DNA of 64,000 nucleotides, taken from positions 2,732,501-2,796,500 of the forward strand of contig NZ_CP146606.1 of assembly GCF_032842945.2 (NCBI RefSeq), read 5' to 3'. Below are positions 37,381 through 47,156 of this stretch, piece by piece. Below the pieces are notes generated by a model. That model saw only the letters and a list, made by a program, of their open reading frames with translations, did not search any database and was not told the DNA's origin. Position numbers and translations under genes: made by a program. How positions within the stretch are numbered: position 1 is the first letter of the stretch; each line of letters begins with the position of its first letter. This DNA is from Roseovarius sp. W115 (GTDB lineage Bacteria; Pseudomonadota; Alphaproteobacteria; Rhodobacterales; Rhodobacteraceae).

Positions 37381-40300
37381 AGTGCGGCGGGTTTCTCGCT
37401 CAACTCTGCTTCCAGACGACGCTCCAGCGCGCCCTGGGGTTTGGTGAAGCGCGCCAGCAGGTCGTAAAGCACTGGCGTGACCACCAGCATCAGCAGACTG
37501 GCCAGCAAGAGGCCGGCGACAATCACCGTGCCAATCGCCTGACGGCTTTCGGCACCCGCCCCGGTGGCGAGAACCAGCGGCATGGCCCCGAGGGCCGTCG
37601 AGATCACCGTCATCACGATCGGCCGCAGGCGCAGGACCGAGGCGCGGATCACCGCCTCGCGCCGTTCTAATCCCTCGCTGCGCAGCTGGTTGGCAAATTC
37701 CACGATCAGGATGCCGTTCTTGGCGACAAGGCCCACCAATAGGATGATCCCGATCTGGCTATAGACATTGAGCGTCAACCCCCCGATGGCCATGGCATAG
37801 ATTGCCCCGGCGATACCCGCTGGTACGGTGAGCATGATGGTGATCGGGTGCACAAAGCTTTCAAACTGCGCGGCGAGAACCAGGAAGACAATCAACATGG
37901 CCAGCGCAAGGACCAGCCCGATCCCCGCTGAGGTATCTTTGAAGGTGCGTGACTGGCCGGAATAGCCAAGCTTGGCTTCTGGCGGCAGGATCTCAGCAGC
38001 GCCGTCTTCCACGGCGCTCAGCACATTGCCGAGACTGGCACCGGGGGCCAGCGAGCCGGAGAGCTGGATCGAGGGCAGGCGGTCAAACCGGCGCAGGGAC
38101 GGGGCGGCGGCGTTTTCCTCTAGTGCCACCAAAGCACCCAAAGGCACCAGCGTCTCTCCGTCGGCCGCGCGCACAAAGATATTGGCAATGTCCGATGGTG
38201 TGCGGCGCTGGTTGCCTTCAGCTTGCAGGATCACCGGATATTCCCGGCTTTGACTGACAAAACCGGTGACCTCGCGCGAGGCCAGCATGGTTTGCAGCGT
38301 GTTGGCGATGGTTTCTACGGATATGCCGAGGTCGTCGGCGCGCTGGCGGTCGATGCGCACGTCAAGCTGTGGCAGGTTCTGTTCAAAGTTGATATCGGGG
38401 TCGACCAGCCCGTCGATCTCTTTCGCGCGCTCCAGCAGGTCCTGAGACCAGTCCTTGACGCTCTCGAAATCTGGCCCGCTGATCACCACACGCACCGGTG
38501 TGGAATTGCCGCGCAGGCCAAGCCCGGCAGGGGTGACGGGGAAGCCACGCGCAATCGTGACCTCATCAATCCGCTCGCGGATCTGGTCGACCACATCACT
38601 GACCGGGACATCGCGCTCTTCCCATGGGGCAAGCCGGAAGACAACGAAAGATCGGTAGGCGCGATTGCCCCATCCGGTGAAGGTAAAGACCGTTTCGATC
38701 ACGCCGGTTTCGCGTATGGGGTCCAGGATTTCCTCAACCTGTCGCGCGGCGAGGTCGGAATGGGCGACTGTGCTGCCTTGCGGCGCGGTCAGGGGCACGA
38801 ACCCCACGCCACGGTCCTCACGCGGGGCCAACTCGCGCGCGAGGTCCTGATAGAAGAGTGCCGCTCCCGCGGTGACACAGCCGCCGAGCACGATCACCAC
38901 GAGCGGCATGGCCACAGCGCGTGTGAGCAGGGCCTCATAGGCTTTCTGGGGCCAGGTGCGGTGATCCGGAGTGCGTTCGGTGCCCTCGCGGCGCGCGCGC
39001 AGAACCTTGGAGGCCAGAGCAGGGCAGGCGGTCAGCGCTACAAAGGTTGAGATGGCAACGGTTCCCGCCATGACCCAGCCAAATTCGATGAACAGGCGAC
39101 CAACCTGTCCGGGCATGAACGAGAGCGGCACGAACACCGCCATGAGCGTGAGCGAGGTGGCAATCACCGCAAAAGTCACCTGTCGCGCGCCACGATAGCT
39201 GGCGACAAGCGGGGTTTCCCCCAACTCAATGCGGCGTTGGATGTTTTCTAGCACCACAATGGCGTCATCCACCACCAGGCCGATGGCCAGTAAGAGCGCA
39301 AGAAGTGTGAGCGTGTTGAGCGAAAAGCCCCAGGCTGAAATCAGGATGAAACAGCCCACCAATGAGACGGGGATGGCAATGGCGGGCACCAGCGTGGCGC
39401 GCAGGGATCGCAGGAAAACGAGGATCACCAGCACCACAAGCGACAAGGAAATGGAAAGCGCAATCAGCACTTCGCGGATTGAGGCCCCGACAAAAAGCGC
39501 GTCATCAGAGCCGACGATGATTTCCATGCCTTCGGGCAGGGTGGGTGTAATGGCGTCAATCTCGGCGCGCACAGCATTTGAGATAGCAAGCGTATTGGAG
39601 CGGCTTTGGCGCAGGACGGCGATACCGACCGCATCACTGCCATTGGTGCGCACGATTGTGGTCTCGTCAGACACACCCGGCTCAACCCTTGCCACATCAC
39701 GCAGGCGCACGGGGTAGCCTGCCACGCGGTCGATGACCAGATCGCGAAAATCCTCGATGCTGCCCAGGCGGCTGTTGAGGCGTACCGAAAGCTGACGACT
39801 GTCGGATTTCACCTCGCCTGCGGGGAGTTCGATGTTGTTGCGCCTGAGCGCCGTCTCAATATCGGCCACGGTAAGCTTGCGCGCCGCCAGGGCACGCCGG
39901 TCGATCCAGATGCGCACGGCAAAAGGGCGTTGACCGTAGATGCGCAGGGTTGAGACCCCCTCGACGGTCGAAATCCGGTCGGCGATGAACCGATCGATAT
40001 AGTCCGTGATCTCGGCGGTGGTCATGCGGGTTGAGGTGATCGCCAGACGCATCACCGGGTCGGCATCGGCGTCGGATTTTATGACCAGAGGCTCCTCGGC
40101 CTCTTCGGGCAAGCGGCCGCTCACGCGGGAGACTGCGTTGCGCACGTCGGCTGCGGCCGCGTCCAGATCGCGGCTGGCCTCAAATTCGATGGTGATGCGT
40201 GACCGTCCAGGGCGCGAGCCGGAACTGATCGACCGGACGCCGTTGATGGTTGCCAGCGCGCCTTCCAGCGTTTCGGTGATGTCAGAGTCGATCACTTCGG

Positions 40301-40466
40301 GCGCGGCACCCACATAGGTGGTGTCGACAGAGACAACGGCGTTGTCCACATCCGGCAATTCGCGGATCGGGATCGACTGTACGGCGGCAAGGCCAAAGAC
40401 AAGGATCAATAGGCTGGCCACCGCGGCCAGAACCGGGCGGCGCACGGCCATGTCCGACAGCCTCAT
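37377..40466 (-). CDS. RND-family efflux permease (AcrB/MexF type)
   Basis: A 1029-residue inner-membrane proton-driven pump subunit. It has the duplicated RND layout with twelve membrane helices and two large periplasmic loops. The N-terminus MRLSDMAVRRPVLAAVASLL, the proton-relay GLVVDDAIVVLENIQRRIEL (Asp pair in helix 4) and GLVAKNGILIVEFANQLRSE are all typical. It exports hydrophobic or amphipathic compounds together with the adaptor encoded just upstream, with which it overlaps in ATGA. No outer-membrane channel gene is adjacent, so a TolC-like channel from elsewhere is needed. Confidence 0.96.
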   Translation of the reverse strand: MRLSDMAVRRPVLAAVASLLILVFGLAAVQSIPIRELPDVDNAVVSVDTTYVGAAPEVIDSDITETLEGALATINGVRSISSGSRPGRSRITIEFEASRDLDAAAADVRNAVSRVSGRLPEEAEEPLVIKSDADADPVMRLAITSTRMTTAEITDYIDRFIADRISTVEGVSTLRIYGQRPFAVRIWIDRRALAARKLTVADIETALRRNNIELPAGEVKSDSRQLSVRLNSRLGSIEDFRDLVIDRVAGYPVRLRDVARVEPGVSDETTIVRTNGSDAVGIAVLRQSRSNTLAISNAVRAEIDAITPTLPEGMEIIVGSDDALFVGASIREVLIALSISLSLVVLVILVFLRSLRATLVPAIAIPVSLVGCFILISAWGFSLNTLTLLALLLAIGLVVDDAIVVLENIQRRIELGETPLVASYRGARQVTFAVIATSLTLMAVFVPLSFMPGQVGRLFIEFGWVMAGTVAISTFVALTACPALASKVLRARREGTERTPDHRTWPQKAYEALLTRAVAMPLVVIVLGGCVTAGAALFYQDLARELAPREDRGVGFVPLTAPQGSTVAHSDLAARQVEEILDPIRETGVIETVFTFTGWGNRAYRSFVVFRLAPWEERDVPVSDVVDQIRERIDEVTIARGFPVTPAGLGLRGNSTPVRVVISGPDFESVKDWSQDLLERAKEIDGLVDPDINFEQNLPQLDVRIDRQRADDLGISVETIANTLQTMLASREVTGFVSQSREYPVILQAEGNQRRTPSDIANIFVRAADGETLVPLGALVALEENAAAPSLRRFDRLPSIQLSGSLAPGASLGNVLSAVEDGAAEILPPEAKLGYSGQSRTFKDTSAGIGLVLALAMLIVFLVLAAQFESFVHPITIMLTVPAGIAGAIYAMAIGGLTLNVYSQIGIILLVGLVAKNGILIVEFANQLRSEGLERREAVIRASVLRLRPIVMTVISTALGAMPLVLATGAGAESRQAIGTVIVAGLLLASLLMLVVTPVLYDLLARFTKPQGALERRLEAELSEKPAAL

Positions 40467-41557
40467 GAGTCGCCATCCTGCGCCGCGGTGCCTTCGTTCC
40501 CTTCGGCTTTGATCACCACAGTTGATCCATCGCGCAAGCGTGCAAGGCCGCGAATGGCTACGATGTCGCCTTCTTCAAGACCGGACAGGACGGCAATGCG
40601 CCCATCGCGGCGCGGCCCTGTGGTGACCGAGACCCTGCGGGCCTCTTCGCCTTCGATCAGGAACACGTAAGTGGCGGCGGCCTGAAATACGATGGCCTCT
40701 TCGGGCACGGTTAGCGCTTCCAGCTCGGATAGGATCAGCGTCAGGGACATGAACATGCCCGCCGGCAAGAGGCCTTCCGGGTTGGGGATCACCGCGCGTG
40801 TGCGGAAAGCGCGTGCGATAGGGTCAATGCGGCTATCGACGGCTTCTATCCGGCCTTCGAACCGTTTGTCAGGGAAAGCGGGGCTGGTGGCGGCGATAGA
40901 GAGGCCAGTGTTAACCCGGCCAAAGAGCGTTTCCGGCAAGGAAAACTCAAGCTCCACCTGGCTGAGGTCATCAAGCCGCGCGATCATATCGCCGGCCTCG
41001 ATGCGCGCCCCTGCGTCGATCTCGGAGAGGCCAACGATGCCGTCAAACGGTGCGTCAATGGTGCGGTTGGCCAGCCTCTGGCGGGCGCGCTCCAGCGCGG
41101 CTTCGGCCTCGGCCAGACGTGCGGTGGCCTCTTCCAGCGACGCCTGGCTTACAGCGCTTGTGCTCAAAAGCCGCTCGATCCGGGCCAACGCAAGCTCTTG
41201 CTCTGTCATGCGCGCGCGGGCCTCCGCCAGATCGGCGCGCTCAATGGTTTCGTCAAGTTTTACAAGCACATCGCCCTGTTTGACTTTTGCCCCCGGCGTG
41301 ATGTTGAGGGTCACAACGCGGCCTTCATCCTCGGGCACGATCTCAATCGAACGCAGCGCACGGGTGGTGCCCACGGCCTCGACCGTTTCGGAAATTCGGC
41401 TTGTCTTGGCCTTGGCCACCTCGATGGTCACCGGGCGTGGCGGATCGTCGGTTTCGGCCTCTTCTTGGGGGAGCAAGTAGGCGCGATAGCCCTCATACCC
41501 GCCGTAAGCGAGCCCTGCGAGACAGCACAGGATCAAGAGTTGTTTGACTACCGACAT
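40463..41557 (-). CDS. RND efflux periplasmic adaptor (HlyD/MFP family)
   Basis: A 364-residue membrane-fusion protein with an N-terminal anchor (VVKQLLILCCLAGLAYGGYE), a barrel-sandwich (biotinyl-lipoyl) domain split around a long coiled coil (ERADLAEARARMTEQELALA onward, about 110-175), and a beta-barrel domain. ATG 41557 is chosen because GGAAGG lies five bases upstream; a start at 41584 is longer. It bridges the pump and an outer-membrane channel. The stop overlaps the start of the permease gene. Confidence 0.94.
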   Translation of the reverse strand: MSVVKQLLILCCLAGLAYGGYEGYRAYLLPQEEAETDDPPRPVTIEVAKAKTSRISETVEAVGTTRALRSIEIVPEDEGRVVTLNITPGAKVKQGDVLVKLDETIERADLAEARARMTEQELALARIERLLSTSAVSQASLEEATARLAEAEAALERARQRLANRTIDAPFDGIVGLSEIDAGARIEAGDMIARLDDLSQVELEFSLPETLFGRVNTGLSIAATSPAFPDKRFEGRIEAVDSRIDPIARAFRTRAVIPNPEGLLPAGMFMSLTLILSELEALTVPEEAIVFQAAATYVFLIEGEEARRVSVTTGPRRDGRIAVLSGLEEGDIVAIRGLARLRDGSTVVIKAEGNEGTAAQDGDS

Positions 41558-41644
41558 CCGGACCTTCCCCAAGGCCGCACCCAAAGCGTGGTGTGCTGCG
41601 AAAAGGTAAACAAGTTCCGCAAAATGGCAAGTTTGCTGACGCTT

Positions 41645-44080
41645 CTAACCGCGCGGCAGGGTCATATCCGGGTCATATGGCGAAGCAGGGATCACCTTGG
41701 CGGGGGTGAGATGGCCAATGATGTCGATATGCGTTTCCTGGCCCATCTCAGAAAATGCAGGATCTACAAAGGCATAGGCCAGATTTTTGCCGACCCTGTG
41801 CCCCCAGTCGCCGGACGTCACCGTGCCAATCACTTTTTCGCCATCCATCACCGATGCCCCACCATGGGCGGGGGCGTCTCGGCTGTCGATTTCCAACGTG
41901 ACCAGTTTCTTTTGCGGACCCTGCTTGCGCCGGTTTTCAAGTGCTGCCTTACCAATAAAATCCGGTTTGTTCATGCGCACGAACCGATCCAGGCCAGTCT
42001 CGAAGGGGTCGAACTCTGTCAGGATGTCGGATTTCCAATGCAGGAACCCTTTCTCAAGACGCATCGACTCGACGGCCCGAGAGCCAAATAGGGTCAGGCC
42101 ATGCAGCTCCCCAGCTTGGCGCAAAGCCAGATAGGCGGCGTAAAGCTGGTTGTTTGGGACATGAATTTCATAGGCTAACTCTCCGGAAAAGCTGAGAGAA
42201 AAGACTGTAGCTGGAGCGATGCCGATGAAGCATTCGCGCACGGAAAGCCACGGAAACGCCGCCGCTGACCAATCTCCACGGCTGGCCGATGACAGCACAT
42301 CGCGCGCCTTGGGCCCAGCCAGCACAAGGATGGTCTGGTCATTGGTCAAAGACCGGATCTGCACATCCTCATCAGGGCGCAGATGGGCACAGAGCCAATC
42401 CATGTCATGTGCCTCAGATGCCGCCGCAGAGCCATACCAAACCCTGTCAGGGCCACGATCGGAGGCGGGCAGGTTGGCGATGGTGCATTCCCCCTTCACC
42501 ATGCCGTGGTGGTTGAGCAGATAGGCCAGACCCGCACGACCAGATTTGCGCGAGACAGATCCACAGACCATACGGTCCAGGAAGCTGTGGACATCTGAAC
42601 CGGTCAGCTCAAAGCGGTTAAAGCCGTTCACTTCTGTTAATCCCACGCCGGTCTGAATGGCCTTCACCTCTGCCGCGACCACATCGAAGGTTTCATTGAA
42701 GCGGAAAGAGTGAGTTTCCTTGAAGTCAGGGGATGGTTTGAAGAAATCCACGCGTTCCCAACCGTTTACGACGCCAAATTCAGCCCCTTCTGCGGCCAGA
42801 ACCGGCGTCAGGGGCGTGGTCTTGATCGGACGACCGGCGGGACGATGCTCATGCGGAAAGTGGAAGCGGAATTCGTTCTGGTAGTCTTCAATGGCCTTCA
42901 GGGCGGTGAGTTCCACATTGCCGTGCCCAGTAAACCGCCGCGGATCGAGCGGCCAGGTGTCATAGCACGCCTCACCATGCACAATCTGCTGTGCCAGCAA
43001 CCAGCCATGTCCGCCGCCTTCTCCAAGACCGGCGCGTAAGCCTATGATGCAAAACGCATTTCTCTTGCCTGGTATGGGTCCAACCAGAGGCGCGCCATCA
43101 ATCGTGTAGGTGATCGGGCCATTGACTACGGTGTGAATGCCCGTCTCACGCAACGCAGGCATTCGGGCAAACGCGCCTTCAAGCACGTCCATAACCCGGT
43201 CCAGATCATCAGGGCAAAGCGCATTGACGAAATTCGGATCAATCCCGTCCATGCCCCAGGTTTTACAGTCTTGCTCATAAAACCCAACGAGCAGCCCGTT
43301 CTTTTCCTGCCGGCAGTAATAATCGCTAATGGGGCAGCGGATCAGGGGCATACGGTGACCGGCATCCATGATTGCCTGAATCGGTTCGGTCAGGAAATAC
43401 TGATGCTCCATCGACATGACCGGGTGATGCACGCCCATCATCGCGCCCACTTCGTTCACCCGGTACCCGCAGGCGTTAACCACCACCTCACAACGGATGT
43501 CGCCATGTTCAGTGTGCACCGTCCAGCTGTCATCGGCATGCTGGGTGAGGGCGGTCACGGGCGTGTTGCGATAGACCTCAGCGCCTGCCTTGCGCGCACG
43601 CCGCGCCAGCGCCTGACAAAGCTGCGCGGGGTCGATATCGCCATCCAGCGGGTCCCACAGTCCGCCAATCAGGTTGTCGGTGGAAATAAGCGGATGCCGC
43701 CGGGCGCATTCCTCGGCGTCGATCACTTCGAAATGCACATCCATCCCGCGCGCCATAGAGGCGAAGTGACGGTAGCCCTCCATATGCGCTTCGGTGTTGG
43801 CCATGCGGATGCCGCCATCGCCGTGGTGATAGTTGATCGGGTATTCAGGATCGTTCGCCAACTCTTTGTAAAGGTTTATGGAATGTGTTTTCAGTCCGAC
43901 CATGGTCTGGTTCATGCCAAAGTTCGTGACCTGCGCGGCAGAGTGCCATGTCGTCCCGGATGTCAGCTCGTTACGCTCCACCAGAACGACATCGGTCCAA
44001 CCTTCCTGTGTCAGGTGATACAAGGTCGAGCATCCGGCGATACCGCCGCCGATCACCACGCACCGGGTCTGAGTTTTCAT
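41645..44080 (-). CDS. FAD-dependent dimethylglycine/sarcosine dehydrogenase-like protein
   Basis: An 811-residue two-part enzyme. Residues 1-400 are a DAO-type FAD domain (VVIGGGIAGCSTLYHL at the start). His46 in TSGTTWHSAAQ stands where dimethylglycine and sarcosine dehydrogenases bind FAD covalently. Residues 420-811 are FAO-M and GcvT-like folate-binding domains (RAGLAYLLNHHGMVKGECTI; VESMRLEKGFLHWKSDI). It should oxidatively remove a methyl group from an N-methyl amine and pass it to tetrahydrofolate. It is divergent from mttB, with a LysR-type dyad between them. Confidence 0.93.
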   Translation of the reverse strand: MKTQTRCVVIGGGIAGCSTLYHLTQEGWTDVVLVERNELTSGTTWHSAAQVTNFGMNQTMVGLKTHSINLYKELANDPEYPINYHHGDGGIRMANTEAHMEGYRHFASMARGMDVHFEVIDAEECARRHPLISTDNLIGGLWDPLDGDIDPAQLCQALARRARKAGAEVYRNTPVTALTQHADDSWTVHTEHGDIRCEVVVNACGYRVNEVGAMMGVHHPVMSMEHQYFLTEPIQAIMDAGHRMPLIRCPISDYYCRQEKNGLLVGFYEQDCKTWGMDGIDPNFVNALCPDDLDRVMDVLEGAFARMPALRETGIHTVVNGPITYTIDGAPLVGPIPGKRNAFCIIGLRAGLGEGGGHGWLLAQQIVHGEACYDTWPLDPRRFTGHGNVELTALKAIEDYQNEFRFHFPHEHRPAGRPIKTTPLTPVLAAEGAEFGVVNGWERVDFFKPSPDFKETHSFRFNETFDVVAAEVKAIQTGVGLTEVNGFNRFELTGSDVHSFLDRMVCGSVSRKSGRAGLAYLLNHHGMVKGECTIANLPASDRGPDRVWYGSAAASEAHDMDWLCAHLRPDEDVQIRSLTNDQTILVLAGPKARDVLSSASRGDWSAAAFPWLSVRECFIGIAPATVFSLSFSGELAYEIHVPNNQLYAAYLALRQAGELHGLTLFGSRAVESMRLEKGFLHWKSDILTEFDPFETGLDRFVRMNKPDFIGKAALENRRKQGPQKKLVTLEIDSRDAPAHGGASVMDGEKVIGTVTSGDWGHRVGKNLAYAFVDPAFSEMGQETHIDIIGHLTPAKVIPASPYDPDMTLPRG

Positions 44081-44149
44081 GGCTCCACTCCAAGCTGTTC
44101 ATCTGGTTAAGGCCGGGAAATCGTCTTTTCGTCAATCATAGGGTCAATG

Positions 44150-44168
44150 AATTCGAAAAATTCGAATT
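44150..44168. promoter_or_regulatory. Dyad operator in the divergent dehydrogenase/mttB promoter
   Basis: AATTCGAAAAATTCGAATT is a 19-bp dyad, ATTCGAA-aaa-TTCGAAT with one more A/T pair. It lies between the two divergent genes. A third TTCGAA stands at 44193-44198. Fourteen of 17 core bases match the dyad before the nearby lysR gene, so it is the likely LysR binding site (inference). Confidence 0.7.
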
Positions 44169-44258
44169 AGATTTACGACTTATTGATCTGACTTCGAATT
44201 CACTTGCCGGTTTGTGCCGAATGCCGCTCCATGAGGCCGAGCATTGAGGAGGTCGCTT

Positions 44259-45791
44259 ATGCCAAATGAGGCCAGAAAACCGTCGCGTCGGTCCGGACGC
44301 CGCGAACGGCTGGCCAAGGCAGCGGCGCCACCTGCGATCAACCCAGCCCCACCTGGACAAGTCGGCGGTCAATACAAGCCACTCACGGACACCGATCTGC
44401 AGCAGATTTTTGACACTGCGCTGCGCCTGTTAGAGGAGCTGGGGATGGGTGAGGTGCCGGACCGCCTTGCGGCGCTCTTTCTTGCAAATGGCGCCCATGA
44501 ATTGCCCGGAGACCGCATTTCCCTGCCGCCAGACCTGATCAAGGCGGCGATTTCCAGTGCGGCCAAGACGTTCACCTTTCAGGGTCGGGACCCTGCGCGC
44601 AGCATTACCGTGGGCGGACAGGCGGTGCACTTCGGCACAGGCGGGGCTGCGGTGCAGACGCTTGACCTTGAGACCGGGGTATACCGCCCCGCAACATTGA
44701 CCGACTTGCATGATTTCACCCGGTTGCAGGACACACTGACCAATGTCAGCTGGTTCACGCGCTGTTGCATCGCCACGGATATTGAAGACCCGTTCGATCT
44801 GGATGTGAACACGGCATATGCGCTGATCAGGAACACGACGAAGCCTGTCGCGACGGCGTTTACCTTGCCTGAGCACGTCGCGCCGATTGTCGAAATGTTT
44901 GATATCGCGTCGGGAGGGCCGGGAACTTTTGCCAAACGCCCATGGCTCAAGGCACATATCAGCCCGGTCATCAGCCCGATGCGCTACGGTGAGGACGCAG
45001 TGGATGTCACATTTGAATGTTTGGCGCACAACATCCCCGTGTCGCTCATCACGGCGGCACAGGCCGGAGCGACGGCACCCGCCACGCTTGCAGGGTTTCT
45101 AGCTCAGTCATTGGCCGAAACGCTGGCGAGCCTTGCGATGGTGCATGTGATCAAACCGGGCCATCCGATGGTCTTTTCCAACTGGCCGTTGGTGATTGAC
45201 CTGCGCACTGGGGCTTTTGCCGGGGGCGGGGGTGAGATAGCTGTGCTCAATGCCGCGTCAGCTCAACTTAGCAACTGGCTGGGCCTGCCCAGTGGCGTGG
45301 CTTGTTCGATGTCCGATGCCAAGGCAATCGACGCGCAATACGGCGCGGAAAAGGGGCTGACCTCGCTTGCGGCGGCGCTGGCGGGGGGCAATCTGATTTA
45401 CGAGTCCTCAGGCATGACCGCCTCGCTCTTGGGGGTCAGTTTCGAGGCGTTTATTCTCGACAATGAGATGCACGCCGCCACTTATCGCGCGTTGCGCGGT
45501 GTGGAGGTGTCCGAGGCCAATCTGGGCATTGACGCGATTTGCGAAGCGGTGCTGGGCGAGGGGCATTTCCTGGGCGGTGCGCAGACGTTTGAGGCGATGG
45601 AGCGCGACTATGTTTACCCAGAGCTGGCCGACCGGGACATGCCGCGCAGTTGGCAAGAAAAGGGCGCGCCCGATGCCTGGAGCGTGGCGCGCGACAAGGC
45701 GCGGGAGGTTTTGCAGACGCATACGCCCAACTACCTGACGCCCGAACAAGACGCGGCCATCCGCGCGCGGTTCAAGATTCTGAGCGATTGA
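44259..45791 (+). CDS. mttB: MttB-family corrinoid methyltransferase, non-pyrrolysine
   Basis: A 510-residue TIM-barrel protein of the trimethylamine methyltransferase superfamily. Family features are LTDTDLQQIFDTALRLLEEL near the N-terminus, FGTGGAAVQTLDLETGVYRP, and the glycine-rich GAFAGGGGEIAVLNAASAQL. No in-frame TAG occurs, so it is the non-pyrrolysine type whose known members act on quaternary amines such as glycine betaine, proline betaine or carnitine. ATG 44259 follows GAGGAGG by six bases. No corrinoid protein or partner methyltransferase is seen nearby. The neighbour is a dimethylglycine-dehydrogenase-like gene, which favours glycine betaine as substrate (inference). Confidence 0.92.
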   Translation: MPNEARKPSRRSGRRERLAKAAAPPAINPAPPGQVGGQYKPLTDTDLQQIFDTALRLLEELGMGEVPDRLAALFLANGAHELPGDRISLPPDLIKAAISSAAKTFTFQGRDPARSITVGGQAVHFGTGGAAVQTLDLETGVYRPATLTDLHDFTRLQDTLTNVSWFTRCCIATDIEDPFDLDVNTAYALIRNTTKPVATAFTLPEHVAPIVEMFDIASGGPGTFAKRPWLKAHISPVISPMRYGEDAVDVTFECLAHNIPVSLITAAQAGATAPATLAGFLAQSLAETLASLAMVHVIKPGHPMVFSNWPLVIDLRTGAFAGGGGEIAVLNAASAQLSNWLGLPSGVACSMSDAKAIDAQYGAEKGLTSLAAALAGGNLIYESSGMTASLLGVSFEAFILDNEMHAATYRALRGVEVSEANLGIDAICEAVLGEGHFLGGAQTFEAMERDYVYPELADRDMPRSWQEKGAPDAWSVARDKAREVLQTHTPNYLTPEQDAAIRARFKILSD

Positions 45792-46752
45792 CTGGCAGCA
45801 ATCGAAAGGCATCCCGCAACCAGGGTTCCGCGTCGATCACAGGCTGCACCGCGCGGGTCTCAATCAGCCGGCGCAGGGTCTCGGTAACCGTTTGCATCAC
45901 CACAGGATCGGCGAGGTCGGTGGCATAGATCGATAGCGTGCGCGCAAATCCCTTGTCGGGGAAAGGGGCCAGCCGGACCTGACGATGAAACCTCTGCGCA
46001 CGCAGGTAGTTCATCGGTGTGGTGATGGCCCAACCCGCGCCCTCGGCCACGAGACGCATCAGGGTTTGGGTGCTTTCAAATTCGTACTGGTCTGACAGAT
46101 CCCGGTTCAGGCGGCGCAATTGCTGTTCAATTTGCCGGGCCATGAGCTGATTTGAGGAATAGCGCAGAAAGGGCAGGTCGGTTTGCCCGGCAATGAGCCT
46201 GTCTTCGGCCAGCTTGACGCCAGCGGGCAAGGCCAGAACATAAGGGTCGCGCAGGATGGCGTGCTCGCTGAGCGCGTCCGGTACGGACTGCGGGCGAGCC
46301 GCGAGGCCGACGTCAATCTCCTGTGCGCGCAGCATGTCCAGGATTTCATGGCTGGGCCGGGTGAGATGGCGAAACCGGCATTTTGGCATGGCGGTGGTCA
46401 GGTGACGCGCCAGTTCGGGGGCAATGTCGCCATCAAAATCCTCGATAAGGGCGAGGGCCAATGATCGCGTTTCGCCCACCGACCCGGCTTGTGCTTCGGC
46501 TTCGGCCTTGCGAATGAGTTTCAGAGCGCCCTCCACATCCCGCTGAAACACGGCGCCTGCCGCCGTGACCCGCAAGGGGCGACGGCTGTGATCAAAAAGC
46601 GGTGTACCCAGTTTGGTTTCCAGCGACTTGAGGTGATGCGAGACGGTGCTCACCGATAGACCGGCCTGCTGTGCGGCCGTCTGTACCGAGCCGCTTTGCG
46701 CGGTCATCAGAAAAACCTCAAGCCATCTGAGGCTGAGCTGGGATGGTTTCAT
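45772..46752 (-). CDS. LysR-family transcriptional regulator
   Basis: A 326-residue regulator with an N-terminal winged helix (LRWLEVFLMTAQSGSVQTAA; LSVSTVSHHLKSLETKLG, residues 8-66) and a C-terminal ligand-binding fold. It is convergent with mttB and overlaps its 3' end by 20 bp. A 21-bp dyad stands about 20 bp upstream of the start and matches the dyad in the dehydrogenase/mttB promoter. It therefore probably controls itself and those two genes, sensing a methylated amine. Confidence 0.94.
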   Translation of the reverse strand: MKPSQLSLRWLEVFLMTAQSGSVQTAAQQAGLSVSTVSHHLKSLETKLGTPLFDHSRRPLRVTAAGAVFQRDVEGALKLIRKAEAEAQAGSVGETRSLALALIEDFDGDIAPELARHLTTAMPKCRFRHLTRPSHEILDMLRAQEIDVGLAARPQSVPDALSEHAILRDPYVLALPAGVKLAEDRLIAGQTDLPFLRYSSNQLMARQIEQQLRRLNRDLSDQYEFESTQTLMRLVAEGAGWAITTPMNYLRAQRFHRQVRLAPFPDKGFARTLSIYATDLADPVVMQTVTETLRRLIETRAVQPVIDAEPWLRDAFRLLPVNRSES

Positions 46753-46769
46753 GCCGCCAACCTTTGGGG

Positions 46770-46790
46770 TTATTTGAACAGTTCGAATAA
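46770..46790. promoter_or_regulatory. Dyad operator before lysR
   Basis: The core ATTTGAACAGTTCGAAT (46772-46788) is flanked by TTATT/AATAA-type arms, giving a near-perfect 21-bp dyad. It differs from the 44151-44167 site at only three of 17 positions. It fits a LysR autoregulatory site with the T-N11-A form. Confidence 0.7.
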
Positions 46791-47156
46791 AACCTTTGAA
46801 ATTATCGAAAGTAAAGCGGCGCCAGGTTTATTCCTTGGGGTGGTTCGGCCAGTCAGTTCTGTCCCGCATGGATGATCAAAGTCCTGGAGAATCATCTACA
46901 TGATTTGTATGAAAGCGCCTCTTCACTGAAGAAAATGTGCGGAAACACACAGAAACGACGGCCAAAGACCCTACCGCAATCCGCCAAAACCACGTAAACT
47001 ATGCCTGTTGTTTCCATATTTGGTAAACTCAAAAGTAATTCGCCGGTTTGTCTCAAAGGTGCGACTAATCCGCGGCACGCCATCATTGTGTGGCTCGGAC
47101 AAGTGCCTGTAGTCTTGACCCCGTTGGTTTACAGTCGGCTGCTGCGTTTTTGCAGC
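46791..47156. other. Intergenic region between lysR and the LuxR-type gene
   Basis: About 366 bp. AT-rich from 46880 to 47040. In-frame starts upstream of the LuxR-type gene (from 47001) code for an unlikely, receiver-unlike extension. The region should hold the promoters of both divergent genes. Nothing else is seen. Confidence 0.4.

Noticed and set aside
44259..45791. Pyrrolysine-containing MttB
   Set aside because: The frame is open from start to stop without an internal TAG, so it is the non-pyrrolysine form.
46892..47086. A 64-codon minus-strand frame between lysR and the LuxR-type gene
   Set aside because: No ribosome site, unlike any protein pattern, and it occupies the promoter region of divergent genes.
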